Positions 1-9,202 of a stretch of DNA of 64,000 bases are shown one piece after another; within the stretch, counting starts at the first letter, position 1, and the number at the start of each line of letters is the position of its first letter. The DNA is from Verrucomicrobiia bacterium (lineage in GTDB: Bacteria; Verrucomicrobiota; Verrucomicrobiia; Opitutales; Cerasicoccaceae). The notes below the pieces were generated by a model, which saw only the letters and a list, made by a program, of their open reading frames with translations, was not told the origin of the DNA and ran no database searches. The stretch covers positions 1 to 64,000 of the forward strand of contig JAUIAM010000021.1 in NCBI GenBank assembly GCA_030425485.1, given 5' to 3'. The position numbers and the translations under genes were made by a program.

Positions 1-93
1 AAGTGGTGTGAATCCAGATTCATGAACTGAGAAAACGGAAAAAGACGCGAAAAGACCCTTTTCTACCGACCTTGATGAATTTGAAGACACGGC

Positions 94-1098
94 CTAGCAG
101 GTCCAGTCGCTGGAGATGAGCACCTTACCCTCGCGGCGGCCCTGATTGGCCGCGGCCACGGCGTCAAGCGCCTCGGCAAAGGGGTACACTTTTTGCACCG
201 GCACCGCGATCGTCTCGTCGGCCAGGAGTTGAAACACCTCGCGGTTCATGGCGTCGATGTCATGCTTGCTGTGACGGCGCAGCCAGCGGTCCATCCAGAA
301 GCCGACCAGGCACACGTCGTTAAAGATCAGGTTGCGCGTGGGAAAGCGAACCTTGTCCCCGACCATCCCGCCAAAGGTGACAGATGTACCGCCATCGGCC
401 AGCGCACGAATCTGGCGGATAACACTCTCTCCGCCGATGGAGTTAAGGCCCAGTTTGGGCTTTTCGCCCCCGGTCAGCTCTTTCACGTTTTTCTCGTAGC
501 CGGAGTCCTCCGTCACCACGACATCCGCACCAAAGGCCTTCAGTTGGGCCTCGCGGGAGGCGTCGCGCACCACGTTCAGCGTGCGGTAGCCCAGTTTCTT
601 GGCCAGTTGGATAACCGAGGTGCCCACGGCAGAGTTGGCCGCGTTTTGGATAATCCAATCGCCCGGCTTGAGTCCTCCAAAATCTTTCAATATGCGCAAC
701 GCCGTCGGCGGATTGACAAAGGCCTGCGCAGCCTGGTCAAGCGGGACCTCAGACGGGATCGGCAGCAGCGCGTCGGCCTTGGCCACCACGGCTTGCCGCC
801 ATACGCCCGCCTCTTCCGGCATGCGGACGAGCTGCCCCGGCTTGACCGCCGTCACGCCCTCGCCCACGGCAACGACCTCGCCCACGCCTTCGCGGCCCGC
901 CACCGCAGGCAGCTCACGCAGTCGCCCGTAGCTCCCGCCAATCATCCCCATATCCGAGGGGTGAATCACTGCGCGGCGCAGGGCCACGAGGGCTTCACCC
1001 CGCCCCGGGTGCTCGACCGGGAGCGGCTCCAGTTTCAGCACCTCATCGGGCTGGCCAGTTTCGTGATAGCGGACGGCTTGCGGTGTGTTTTTGTCCAT
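94..1098 (-). CDS. MECR-like zinc-free alcohol dehydrogenase / 2-enoyl thioester reductase
   Basis: A 334-residue medium-chain dehydrogenase/reductase. The N-terminal GroES-like half (about residues 1-120) and the nucleotide-binding half with the stretch WIIQNAANSAVGTSVIQLAK match the mitochondrial-type trans-2-enoyl-CoA/ACP reductase subgroup (MECR/ETR1), which reduces 2-enoyl thioesters with NADPH. The cysteine/histidine zinc ligands of classical alcohol dehydrogenases are absent, as expected for this subgroup. The start is the ATG of MDKNTP, with GTAGGG just upstream as a weak ribosome-binding site. It is divergent from the M3 peptidase gene and separated from it by about 85 bp. A quinone-oxidoreductase-like role is the alternative; the family is sure, the substrate is inferred. 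Confidence 0.85.
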   Translation of the reverse strand: MDKNTPQAVRYHETGQPDEVLKLEPLPVEHPGRGEALVALRRAVIHPSDMGMIGGSYGRLRELPAVAGREGVGEVVAVGEGVTAVKPGQLVRMPEEAGVWRQAVVAKADALLPIPSEVPLDQAAQAFVNPPTALRILKDFGGLKPGDWIIQNAANSAVGTSVIQLAKKLGYRTLNVVRDASREAQLKAFGADVVVTEDSGYEKNVKELTGGEKPKLGLNSIGGESVIRQIRALADGGTSVTFGGMVGDKVRFPTRNLIFNDVCLVGFWMDRWLRRHSKHDIDAMNREVFQLLADETIAVPVQKVYPFAEALDAVAAANQGRREGKVLISSDWTC

Positions 1099-1182
1099 AC
1101 CCTACTATAACACGGCCCCGGCACAAATGCTCCAAAAATTACGCTGGCGATTTCCCACATAGTAGCCACGTTTCTAAGGACC

Positions 1183-3327
1183 ATGAGCCACCCCTTTCTC
1201 GAAAACACCTTTCACATCCCCTGGCACCGCCTCAAGCCCGAGTGCATTCAGGCCGACATCGAGCTCGCCCTGCAACAAACACAGGTACGCCTCAACGTCA
1301 TCGCCGACACCCCGCACGATGAGGTCAACCTCGACAACTCCCTGCTTGAGCTCGAGAACGCAACCGAAGACCTGAGCCGTGCCTGGGGCTACGTCTCCCA
1401 CCTGGACAGCGTGAGCAACTCCCCTGCCCTGCGCGAAGCCTACAACGCCATGTTGCCCAAGGTTTCGGAGTTCTACACCCGCATCCACCTCAACGACAAA
1501 CTCTGGTCCGTCGTCAAAGCCTTTGCCGAATCTGCGGAGGCCAAAACGCTTTCCGACATCCACCGGCGCCTGCTGGAGGAAACCCTGGCCGATTTCCGCG
1601 AATGCGGAGCCGACCTCCCCCCCGAGCAGAAAAAGAAGCTTGAACAGCTTAACACCGACCTCACCCGCCTGACCCAGAAGTACAGCGAGAACGTGCTCGA
1701 CTCCACCAACGCCTGGGAGCTGCTCATCACCGACGAAGCCCGCCTCGCCGGGCTGCCGGAATCCGCCCGCGACGCCGCCCGCGAGAGCGCCAAGACCAAG
1801 GGTCACGGCACGGACGACGCCCCTGTCTGGCGCTTCACCCTGCACATCCCCTCCATGCTCCCCGTCATGAAGTACGCGCAGGACGACTCCCTGCGGCGCG
1901 AGATCTGGGAAGCCTCGACCAAGCTCGGCTGGAGCCAAGACCACGATAACAGCCAGCTCATCGTGGACATCCTCAAGCTCCGCCAGGCCAAAGCCAAGCT
2001 TTTGGGCAAAAAGGACTTTGCCGACCTCGTACTCCAGCGTCGCATGGCTAAAAACGGCGCCGCCGCCCTCGCCTTTACCGAAGACCTCCACGCCCGCGTC
2101 AAACCCGCCTTCCTGGAGGAAGTCGAAGAGCTGGAAGCCTTCAAGGCCGAGCAAACCGGCAGCCCACGCGAGCACCTTGAGCCCTGGGAAGTCGGCTACT
2201 GGTCCGAAAAACTCCGTCACGCCCGCTACGAGCTGGACGAGGAGGAGCTGCGCCCGTACTTCCCCATGCCGATCGTTATCAGCGGTATGTACCAACTGGT
2301 CGAGCGCCTCTTCGGCGTGCGCATCGTCCAGCGCCCCACCGTCTACATCGACCCGGCGAGCGGACAGGAAACCCACTCCAACGACCCCCACACGCAGGCC
2401 CCCTTCCGCCCCACGGTCGAAGTCTGGCACCCGGACGTAAAGTACTATGACCTGCTTGACGAGAACTCGACCCACCTCGGCTCCTTTTTCACCGACTGGT
2501 TCCCGCGCGACAGCAAGCGCAGTGGTGCCTGGATGAACCACCTGCGCACGGGCAGCGTCAACCACGACGGCCCCAACGAACCCCACCTCGGCCTCATGTG
2601 CGGAAACATGAACGCCCCCCTCTCCGGCAAGCCCGCCCTGCTCACCCACGACGAGGTGCAGACCGTCTTCCACGAGTTCGGCCACCTCCTTCACCACCTT
2701 CTGGGCAAGGTCACCGTAAAAAGCCTCAACGGGGTCAACGTGGCCTGGGACTTCGTCGAGCTGCCTTCCCAGATCATGGAAAACTGGTGCTGGGAGCGCG
2801 ATGCCCTCAACGTCTTTGCCCGCCACTACGAGACAGGACAGCCCCTGCCCGAAGCACTCCTGGAAAAGATGCAGGCCGCGCGAAACTTCCAACAGGGCCA
2901 CTTCACCATGCGCCAGCTTTCCTTTGGCAAGATGGACCTCGACCTGCACATGACCTTTGCCAAGCAACCCGACCAGGACCTTGAGGCCTTTATCGACGCC
3001 TCGCTGGAGGACTACCGCGCCCCCCTCAAGACCAAAGCCCCGAGCATCATCCGCCGCTTCACCCACCTCTTTGCCGACTCCACTGGCTACGCCGCAGGCT
3101 ACTACTCCTATAAGTGGGCCGAGGTGCTAGACGCCGACGCCTTTACCCGCTTCCAGAAGGAAGGCGTGCTCAACAGCGAGACCGGCCGCGACTTCCGCCA
3201 CTGCATCCTCGAAAAAGGAAACAGCCAGCCCCCCGAAAAGCTCTTCCACGCCTTCATGGGCCGCGAGCCGGACCAGAACGCCCTCCTCGCCCGCTCCGGC
3301 CTCCTCGTCGAGGAAGACACGGCCTAG
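1183..3327 (+). CDS. prlC: M3 family oligopeptidase (oligopeptidase A type)
   Basis: A 714-residue zinc metallopeptidase of family M3 (thimet oligopeptidase/OpdA/PrlC), which degrades short cytoplasmic peptides including cleaved signal peptides. The zinc-binding motif HEFGH lies at about residues 497-501 (VFHEFGHLLHHLL), and the third ligand glutamate would be in ELPSQIMENW shortly after. The length is that of bacterial OpdA (about 680 residues) and there is no signal peptide. The ATG at 1183 is preceded by TAAGGA, a good ribosome-binding site. The stop codon lies in a CTAG shared with the stop of the convergent carbonic anhydrase gene. Confidence 0.93.
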   Translation: MSHPFLENTFHIPWHRLKPECIQADIELALQQTQVRLNVIADTPHDEVNLDNSLLELENATEDLSRAWGYVSHLDSVSNSPALREAYNAMLPKVSEFYTRIHLNDKLWSVVKAFAESAEAKTLSDIHRRLLEETLADFRECGADLPPEQKKKLEQLNTDLTRLTQKYSENVLDSTNAWELLITDEARLAGLPESARDAARESAKTKGHGTDDAPVWRFTLHIPSMLPVMKYAQDDSLRREIWEASTKLGWSQDHDNSQLIVDILKLRQAKAKLLGKKDFADLVLQRRMAKNGAAALAFTEDLHARVKPAFLEEVEELEAFKAEQTGSPREHLEPWEVGYWSEKLRHARYELDEEELRPYFPMPIVISGMYQLVERLFGVRIVQRPTVYIDPASGQETHSNDPHTQAPFRPTVEVWHPDVKYYDLLDENSTHLGSFFTDWFPRDSKRSGAWMNHLRTGSVNHDGPNEPHLGLMCGNMNAPLSGKPALLTHDEVQTVFHEFGHLLHHLLGKVTVKSLNGVNVAWDFVELPSQIMENWCWERDALNVFARHYETGQPLPEALLEKMQAARNFQQGHFTMRQLSFGKMDLDLHMTFAKQPDQDLEAFIDASLEDYRAPLKTKAPSIIRRFTHLFADSTGYAAGYYSYKWAEVLDADAFTRFQKEGVLNSETGRDFRHCILEKGNSQPPEKLFHAFMGREPDQNALLARSGLLVEEDTA

Positions 3328-4064
3328 TGCTGCGGCGCGGGTACATCTACGCCCGCAAACTTCACGAACTCAACTTTGCCTGTGGCGAGATTATAAATTC
3401 CGCCAACGATACCCAGCTTACCCTCTGCATGCGCGCGCGTAAGGACGGTGCCACTAACGCAGAGCTGATCTACAACAAGCTCCACATTGGCCTCCACTGC
3501 ATCGTGAAGATCGACGGGGGTCTGCTTGGCACTGGCGATGGCCACGGCGGGCTCAATCAAATCCACCAGATGATCGATCTCTCCCGGAAAGCTGGCATTG
3601 TCTTCGTAGGATTTCATCGCAGCATCCACCGCACCACAGTTCTCGTGCCCGAGCACAACGATCAGGGGAGAGTCCAATACGGCAACCGCGTATTCCATAC
3701 TGGCCAACCCGTACTGCGTCAAGGTATTGCCCGCGATGCGCACGACAAAGAGATCACCCACGCCCTGATCGAAGAGCACCTCTGGAGCGACGCGTGAGTC
3801 CGCGCAACTGAGGATAATCGCTTTGGGACGCTGCGAGACAGCCGTCTGCGAGCGGGCATCCATGCCGCGATCCGGGGCCAGTTTTTGTCCGCTTACATAA
3901 CGCTCATTACCCTGGATGAGTTTCGCAAACACCGTGCTGGCGTCATCGGCAGGGGTCAGCAGGGTATCGCGGCGGGCTTGCTCTTGGGCGTGAACAGTGC
4001 CAGCAGCTAGCAAAAGGAAGAAGGCCAACAACGTGGCAGGGGAGAAACCAGAGGCATACTTCAT
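3324..4064 (-). CDS. periplasmic beta-class carbonic anhydrase
   Basis: A 246-residue beta-carbonic anhydrase interconverting CO2 and bicarbonate. The zinc ligands are visible as Cys87 (with Asp89 and Arg91 in SCADSRVAPE), His140 and Cys143 (HENCGAV). Residues 1-26 form a hydrophobic signal peptide ending VHA-QEQ, so the enzyme is exported, unlike most cytoplasmic beta enzymes. Its stop codon overlaps the convergent oligopeptidase stop in CTAG, leaving no room for a terminator between them. A periplasmic enzyme could supply bicarbonate or buffer pH; that role is inference. Confidence 0.93.
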   Translation of the reverse strand: MKYASGFSPATLLAFFLLLAAGTVHAQEQARRDTLLTPADDASTVFAKLIQGNERYVSGQKLAPDRGMDARSQTAVSQRPKAIILSCADSRVAPEVLFDQGVGDLFVVRIAGNTLTQYGLASMEYAVAVLDSPLIVVLGHENCGAVDAAMKSYEDNASFPGEIDHLVDLIEPAVAIASAKQTPVDLHDAVEANVELVVDQLCVSGTVLTRAHAEGKLGIVGGIYNLATGKVEFVKFAGVDVPAPQH

Positions 4065-4306
4065 TCCTGATAATTATTGTGACAGTGATCTGTCGTCAAG
4101 AACCTAAAAAACTGCCCAAGTGTGACAGGGTGGCGCAATAATGCACTACTCCGGTAGGCATTGACACAGCCCTGCCCTGCGATGATTTTGAAACAAAATC
4201 GGGCTTTCGCGTTCTAAGTCTCATTATTCAAAGGACTTAATCGCTCCCTTTTTCGGCTTCATCTACTTGAAACAAACCGGAACTCAATTTGCTTATACAC
4301 TTAATC

Positions 4307-5053
4307 ATGGAATCTATACTCTCACTGACACTTTTTCCCACCCTGGGGATGATTATCCCAACCGGCAGTGGCATCGGCCTCTGGATCGTGCTCATCGTCC
4401 CGACGATCATCCTGGGCATCTGGGCCCAGATGAAGGTCCAATCAACCTATAATAAGTACCTCCAGGTGCCCTCGCGTGGACGTATCACCGGGGCGGAGGC
4501 CGCCTCCGCCGTCATGCGCAAGGCAGGCATCAACGACGTGGAAATCGTCGAGATCGGCGGGCAACTGACCGACCACTACGACCCGATCCACAAGCGCCTC
4601 GCCCTGAGCCAGGCCAACTACCGCGGGACCAGCCTGGCGGCGCTCGGTGTGGCCGCGCACGAAGCCGGGCACGCCATCCAGCACAAGGTGGGCTACAAAA
4701 TGCTCAACCTGCGCATGTCGCTTATCCCGATCACCTCCTTTGCCTCACAGATCCTGCCGTTCGTCATCATCGGCAGCTTCTTCCTGCCCTTCCTCGCGGC
4801 CAACATGATCGGCCTCAAGGTTGCCGTCGCCATCTACGCCGTGCTGACGATTTTCCAACTCGTGACCCTGCCGGTGGAGTTCGACGCCAGCGCACGCGCA
4901 CGCAAGGAGCTCGTCGGCATTGGCATCATCGACCAGGACGAAGCCGTGGGCGTCGTAAAGACGCTGAACGCAGCCGGCTGGACCTACGTCGCCGCCTTCG
5001 TCAGCAGCCTGGCCAACCTCGTGTACCTCTTCCTCGTCTCGCGAGACAGGTAA
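4307..5053 (+). CDS. YugP-type membrane neutral zinc metallopeptidase
   Basis: About 248 residues matching the zinc-peptidase_2/YugP family. The HExxH motif is in AAHEAGHAIQHKVGY, and several hydrophobic segments follow it (SLIPITSFASQILPFVII and two more), so it is an integral membrane protein. An N-terminal hydrophobic segment precedes the catalytic part. The ORF track starts at a TTG at 4289, but the ATG at 4307 (MESILSL) is the more likely start; neither has a clear Shine-Dalgarno sequence. A strong hairpin terminator follows 25 bp after the stop. The physiological substrate of this family is unknown. Confidence 0.85.
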   Translation: MESILSLTLFPTLGMIIPTGSGIGLWIVLIVPTIILGIWAQMKVQSTYNKYLQVPSRGRITGAEAASAVMRKAGINDVEIVEIGGQLTDHYDPIHKRLALSQANYRGTSLAALGVAAHEAGHAIQHKVGYKMLNLRMSLIPITSFASQILPFVIIGSFFLPFLAANMIGLKVAVAIYAVLTIFQLVTLPVEFDASARARKELVGIGIIDQDEAVGVVKTLNAAGWTYVAAFVSSLANLVYLFLVSRDR

Positions 5054-5077
5054 GCCAGCAACCTTCTTCTTTCAAAC

Positions 5078-5106
5078 AGCCGGGCCGTGTACGCCCGGCT
5101 TTTTTT
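5078..5106 (+). terminator. Rho-independent terminator
   Basis: The 8-bp stem AGCCGGGC/GCCCGGCT has a 7-nt loop and is followed by seven T residues. It ends transcription of the zinc peptidase gene. Confidence 0.9.
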
Positions 5107-5535
5107 GTGGTCTTGACGCAGCAGGCGGCGGCCTGCAACTTCTCTGCCGTGCTTCGCTTATCCGGAACATGCCTGTTGCTTATCGCCCTGCTCAACGCCC
5201 TCAACCTACCGTGGGCGCTGGTGCAAGGCGTAGCCTGGGTGAGCATGTTCAGCGAAGAGCAGCAGCGCGCCGCCACGATCCGCGAAGCCATCGAGGCCAC
5301 CTTTGGCCCGGGGGCCGAGTGTGAGATTTGCGGCATTGTCGAAAGCGCATTGGAGGAAAGCTCTGCCATGAAGGCTGCGGCTCAGGCCGACTTCCTTCAG
5401 GTCAAGCTGCTGCCCTTGCCGCAAAGCGAAACCATCCTTACCCTGAGCTGCCGCCAAGAGGCCTACGAAAGCCTGCGCGAGCACGCCGTGAGACAAACGT
5501 ATCCGCTGGAAACACCGCCCCCGCGCGTCGCCTAG
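5107..5535 (+). CDS. small exported or membrane protein with CEICG motif, unknown
   Basis: An open frame of 142 codons that starts with GTG directly after the terminator T-tract; the true start is uncertain. The N-terminus carries one hydrophobic stretch (about residues 16-40) that could be a signal peptide or anchor. Further on it has a CEICG cysteine pair of the kind seen in small metal-handling proteins, and a third cysteine in LSCRQ. It lies 84 bp upstream of a His/Met-rich outer-membrane protein on the same strand, which suggests a shared metal-related role. I do not recognise the family; the metal link is inference from the cysteine pair and the neighbour. Confidence 0.5.
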   Translation: MVLTQQAAACNFSAVLRLSGTCLLLIALLNALNLPWALVQGVAWVSMFSEEQQRAATIREAIEATFGPGAECEICGIVESALEESSAMKAAAQADFLQVKLLPLPQSETILTLSCRQEAYESLREHAVRQTYPLETPPPRVA

Positions 5536-5619
5536 AGCACACGCATTGTTTCCACTTCTATCGCCCGTGGCCTGTCGCCGCGTGGCGCTTCGCATACGTT
5601 TATGTAACTCACAACTAAA

Positions 5620-6768
5620 ATGAAATCCCTGTATTCAATTTTCCGATACACCGCCCTCTTTGCATTCTTAACGCCACTGCTCCACGCTGACGAAACCACT
5701 TCGGCCTCAAGCACTGGCCCGAGCCCCTCGCTCGGCACCGACACACACGCCCACGACACCGGGGGCTTCCCCAGCAGCCGGGTCGACGGCCACGCCCCCA
5801 TCGGCGTGATGGGCGACCACGTCCACCACGAGGGCGAATTCATGTTCTCCTACCGTTTCATGTATATGAACATGGACGGCAACCTCGACGGCAGCAACTC
5901 GGTCTCACCGGGCAGCTTTCTGGCCCCGCCCATGCCCGGCCGCTACGTCGTCGCACCGCTAAGCATGGACATGTACATGCACATGTTTGGCCTCATGTAC
6001 GCGCCCACGGACGACCTCACCCTCATGGCCGGATTTTCCTATCAGGAAAAAACAATGCAAAACCAGATCGCCAATCTGGGTATGCTTCCTCCCGGCGTGA
6101 GCGGCTCTACCTTTGGCGTCGAAACCAGCGGCATCGGCGACCTCAAACTGACCGCGCTGTACCGCCTCTATGAAGACGAAAGCAGCCTGGTCATCCTCGG
6201 CCAGGGCATCAGCGTGCCCACCGGTTCGATCTCCGAGCAGGGCTTCGTGCCCACCTTTGGGCGCGACGTCACGCTGCCCTACCCGATGCAGCTCGGCTCC
6301 GGCACGGTGGACTACCGGCCCTCGCTCACCTACAAAGGCTACCACGAAGACTGGTCCTGGGGCGCGCAGGTCAGCGGAGTCGTGCGCATGTACAAGAACT
6401 ACCACGACTACCAACTGGGCAACGAGTTTGAGGCCACGAGCTGGATTTCACGCGTGCTGGCCGACTGGGTCAGCGTATCCTTCCGCCTGAATTACCGCTA
6501 CTGGGGCAACATCGACGGGGCGGACCCGAGCATTGCCTCGCAGGCCATGATGGGGGCACTCACCACCCCTACCGCGCAACCCGGCCTTCGCGGGGGTAAT
6601 CGGCTCGACGCCCTCGGCGGCGTGAACTTCCTCCTGCCAACATTCATCGATGGCATCGACTCCAACCGCATCGCGATCGAAGGCGGCGCGCCGATCTACC
6701 AGTACCTCAACGGCCCCCAGCTCCAGACCAACTGGACGCTGACCGTGGGCTGGCAGATGAGTTGGTAG
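5620..6768 (+). CDS. His/Met-rich outer-membrane beta-barrel protein (MetA-pathway/transporter-like)
   Basis: A 382-residue protein with a signal peptide (cleavage probably after LHA-DE). A His-rich start (THAHDT, GVMGDHVHHEGEF) and a Met-rich stretch (MYMNMDG, SMDMYMHMFGLMYAP) are followed by alternating hydrophobic strands that end in an aromatic C-terminus (VGWQMSW), typical of outer-membrane barrels. It resembles proteins annotated as 'transporter' or 'MetA-pathway of phenol degradation'-like, which often sit near copper-resistance genes. The His and Met clusters suggest copper or silver binding. Family is moderately certain; the metal role is inferred. Confidence 0.75.
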   Translation: MKSLYSIFRYTALFAFLTPLLHADETTSASSTGPSPSLGTDTHAHDTGGFPSSRVDGHAPIGVMGDHVHHEGEFMFSYRFMYMNMDGNLDGSNSVSPGSFLAPPMPGRYVVAPLSMDMYMHMFGLMYAPTDDLTLMAGFSYQEKTMQNQIANLGMLPPGVSGSTFGVETSGIGDLKLTALYRLYEDESSLVILGQGISVPTGSISEQGFVPTFGRDVTLPYPMQLGSGTVDYRPSLTYKGYHEDWSWGAQVSGVVRMYKNYHDYQLGNEFEATSWISRVLADWVSVSFRLNYRYWGNIDGADPSIASQAMMGALTTPTAQPGLRGGNRLDALGGVNFLLPTFIDGIDSNRIAIEGGAPIYQYLNGPQLQTNWTLTVGWQMSW

Positions 6769-6859
6769 CAAAAGCGTGAGCCGCAGTCATATAAAAACGA
6801 GGCGGGTAACCAACGCTTTGCCATGCTTGTGCCAGCCTTTGTCCTTACACGGTCTGCGG

Positions 6860-8062
6860 CTATTCGCTCGAAACCACTTCGAGCCGCAGCATCGATGCCG
6901 GGCCGGAGATGGGCGCAGCCACCTCCCAGGTGGTAATGCCTTCTCCGGTTCCGGTCTGGCTGGCCGAGAATGCGACACCCTCAAACGGGGTCGCCAACTG
7001 GTCATCGCTACGCTGCACGAAGAATGAAAGACCCGCCGCCGTGGTGCTCTGCTGCCAGGACAAGATAATATCGGACTCATCGCACGTGACCCGCAGCCCC
7101 AGGTGTGCGTCAGCCACCAGCGGATTCGTCCCGTAGGCATATTCAAGAAAGTTGCTCATGCCATCATGATCCGGGTCCCCCGAAGGATCATCGCCATAGG
7201 CCTGAAGCGAGTTATCGGTTACCCAGCCCGCATAGGTCGAGAGGTTGGGCAGAGCAGCCAGGATATCGTCTGCGTAACTGGAGATGCGTACGTAATAGTT
7301 ATAATCCCCGCTATTGGAAAAGGTAGAGCTCCCCGCGGTTTGCACCAAGGTCGCCATTCCAGACAACACCCATTGCCCATCGATTTCCTGAAACAGCGCC
7401 GACCCGGAATCAAAATATGCCAGTGCCGCTTCACTGTTACCCTCCCCGCTGTTTGCGCGGATGCGGAGCCCATCGTAAGCATGGCTCTCGCCATCCGTAA
7501 AATCGATAGCAGAGGTAATTTCGTTCGTTCCCCAGCGCTTGGCCACGGTAGCATTCCCCCCCCAAGTCCATACAACCGGATCACCTGCATCTTCTTGTGA
7601 GCTGCTCCTGCCCCGGCCATAGCCAACCATCACGGTCGGGTGCTCAGTGCGAAAGGGACCGATACCAAAAGGCACCTCGCTGGTACTGGTGTTCAGGACG
7701 ATGTCATCCAAGCCAGGGTCTTGGCGTAATTTCAGAATAACCATGTCAACGGCCCCGATCTGGATTTTATCAAAATGCGGATCGACATCGTAGAACGTTA
7801 CACCGTCAAAGGTCACCCTCGACTTCACCTCCACATGGTCAGCAGTCAGGATGTACTTTCCCCGCAAGTGTACGACCGACCCGCTACTATTGGACTGCGG
7901 ATTCCCATTGCTGATATTTCCGACCTGCTCCCACGGCGTACCGTCCCCAGGGTCGGAGGTATTGGCAGCATTATCGCCCGAATAGAGGATCAACCCGTGT
8001 ATCGGCAAAACGGATACAAGAAACAGGAGCAGCGCTTGGTGAGCTGGGGAGAAAAACTTCAA
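6860..8062 (-). CDS. secreted trypsin-like serine protease with C-terminal calcium-loop segment
   Basis: A 400-residue secreted protein with a signal peptide of about 23 residues. The S1-type catalytic triad can be placed at His76 (ILTADHV), Asp106 (AVDMVILKL) and Ser219 (YFDSGSALF). After the protease domain, around residues 290-320, comes a thrombospondin-3/dockerin-like calcium loop (GDPDHDGMSNFLEYAYGTNP). The final part (about 320-400) resembles C-terminal domains of other secreted proteins of this group, including the LRR protein at 13.7 kb. No PEP-CTERM tail is present. The gene is downstream of the YmdB gene on the same strand. Confidence 0.8.
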   Translation of the reverse strand: MKFFSPAHQALLLFLVSVLPIHGLILYSGDNAANTSDPGDGTPWEQVGNISNGNPQSNSSGSVVHLRGKYILTADHVEVKSRVTFDGVTFYDVDPHFDKIQIGAVDMVILKLRQDPGLDDIVLNTSTSEVPFGIGPFRTEHPTVMVGYGRGRSSSQEDAGDPVVWTWGGNATVAKRWGTNEITSAIDFTDGESHAYDGLRIRANSGEGNSEAALAYFDSGSALFQEIDGQWVLSGMATLVQTAGSSTFSNSGDYNYYVRISSYADDILAALPNLSTYAGWVTDNSLQAYGDDPSGDPDHDGMSNFLEYAYGTNPLVADAHLGLRVTCDESDIILSWQQSTTAAGLSFFVQRSDDQLATPFEGVAFSASQTGTGEGITTWEVAAPISGPASMLRLEVVSSE

Positions 8063-8116
8063 AAGTGCGGTCTGAATGGGTACAGGTACGGGCTAAAAAC
8101 TCGTTCTTACATATAC

Positions 8117-8141
8117 CCCAAAAGACCGCAAAAGTCGCGGT
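8117..8141 (-). terminator. possible weak terminator after ymdB
   Basis: On the minus strand ACCGC and GCGGT flank a 7-nt loop, followed by CTTTTGGG. The stem and U-tract are weak. Confidence 0.3.
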
Positions 8142-8155
8142 AAAGTTTCCGTAAA

Positions 8156-8935
8156 TTACGTCAGGCAAACACGTTCCTGCGCCGTGGCCAGGCCCGTCTG
8201 CGGGTCAATATCCACCAGAATCCCGCACAGGCGCACATCGCCCTCGGCCACGGGCCAGCGTCGCGGCAGCCCGTCCAGAAATTTAAGCACGATGGGCTCA
8301 ACCTCGCGCCCAAGGATGGAGCGGTAGGGGCCGGTCATGCCCGTGTCGGTCTGGTAGGCCGTGCCGCGGGGGAGGATATAATTGTCGGCGGTCGGGATGT
8401 GCGTGTGCGTGCCGATGACCATGGCCGCGCGCCCGTCGAAGTACCAGCCCATGGCCACTTTTTCCGAGGTCGTCTCGGCGTGGATCTCGATAAAGGCCGC
8501 GTCGATGTCGCTGCCCATGTCCCCCAGGATGCGGTCTGCCGTGCGGAAGGGACAATCCCCCTGAAGCTTGACGTTTGCCCGCCCCAGCACGGTGACGACT
8601 CCCAGCCGAAAGCCATCCTTTTCCAAAACCAGGTGCGTACGACCGGGGCACTGCGGCGGGAGATTGGCCGGGCGGCTGACTTTCTCCAGAGCATTGATGT
8701 CCTCTGCGAAACCGCGCTGGTCCCACACATGGTCGCCCAGCGTAATGCCGTCCACCCCGGCGCCGAGCAGCTCGTTGGCAATGGCACTGGTGATGCCCTG
8801 TCCGCCCGCTGCGTTTTCACCATTGGCCACGACGATGTCGATGCCGCGCTCCTCGCGAAATGCCTGCAGCTTGGCCGCCACAATCTCGCGCCCGGGCTTT
8901 CCCACAATGTCACCAATAAAAAGCACTCTTGCCAT
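8156..8935 (-). CDS. YmdB family metallophosphoesterase (TIGR00282)
   Basis: A 259-residue calcineurin-like phosphoesterase related to Bacillus YmdB, a cyclic-nucleotide phosphodiesterase with two metal ions. Motifs are FIGDIVGKPGRE, ANGENAAGGQGIT, GDHVWD, IEIHAETTSEK and GTHTHIPTAD. The second motif is normally GNH; here the asparagine metal ligand is aspartate. The start is taken at ATG 8935 because family members begin M-R-I-L-F-I-G-D. A perfect AAAGGAGGT lies immediately upstream, unusually close (about 1 nt) to that ATG. The longer ORF start at 8974 is not supported by family alignment. Confidence 0.88.
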   Translation of the reverse strand: MARVLFIGDIVGKPGREIVAAKLQAFREERGIDIVVANGENAAGGQGITSAIANELLGAGVDGITLGDHVWDQRGFAEDINALEKVSRPANLPPQCPGRTHLVLEKDGFRLGVVTVLGRANVKLQGDCPFRTADRILGDMGSDIDAAFIEIHAETTSEKVAMGWYFDGRAAMVIGTHTHIPTADNYILPRGTAYQTDTGMTGPYRSILGREVEPIVLKFLDGLPRRWPVAEGDVRLCGILVDIDPQTGLATAQERVCLT

Positions 8936-9202
8936 ACCTCCTTTAACACACCGTACGAAACCGCCCCAGGGCAAGCTTTTTGGGAAATGAGAATCTGCCC
9001 ATTGGGATTCTTGAATGTTATATGAGCGGGGAAATGCCCCCTGATTTACGCCTTGCTAAATCATGCCCAAAGCCTATTGTTTCACGCTTTTCTCATGTTT
9101 TTCCCCGCTAGGGGCACACAATGAAAACAACCTGAAACAATAGCACCAATGGACACCCAACCGATCACCGAATTCCCCCCACAAGACGAAAAAGGACCTG
9201 CC

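Noticed and set aside
193-1110. Long plus-strand ORF opposite the MECR-like gene
   Set aside because: It is the antisense of a well-supported gene in GC-rich DNA, and the translated sequence has no recognisable motif.
1174-3066. 630-aa minus-strand ORF opposite the M3 peptidase
   Set aside because: Antisense shadow; the plus-strand gene has a full HEFGH motif and a good ribosome-binding site.
4071-4099. Possible promoter for the carbonic anhydrase (TTGACG-17-TAATTA)
   Set aside because: The -10 element is too far from consensus to annotate; the inverted GACAG/CTGTC nearby is too short to be meaningful.
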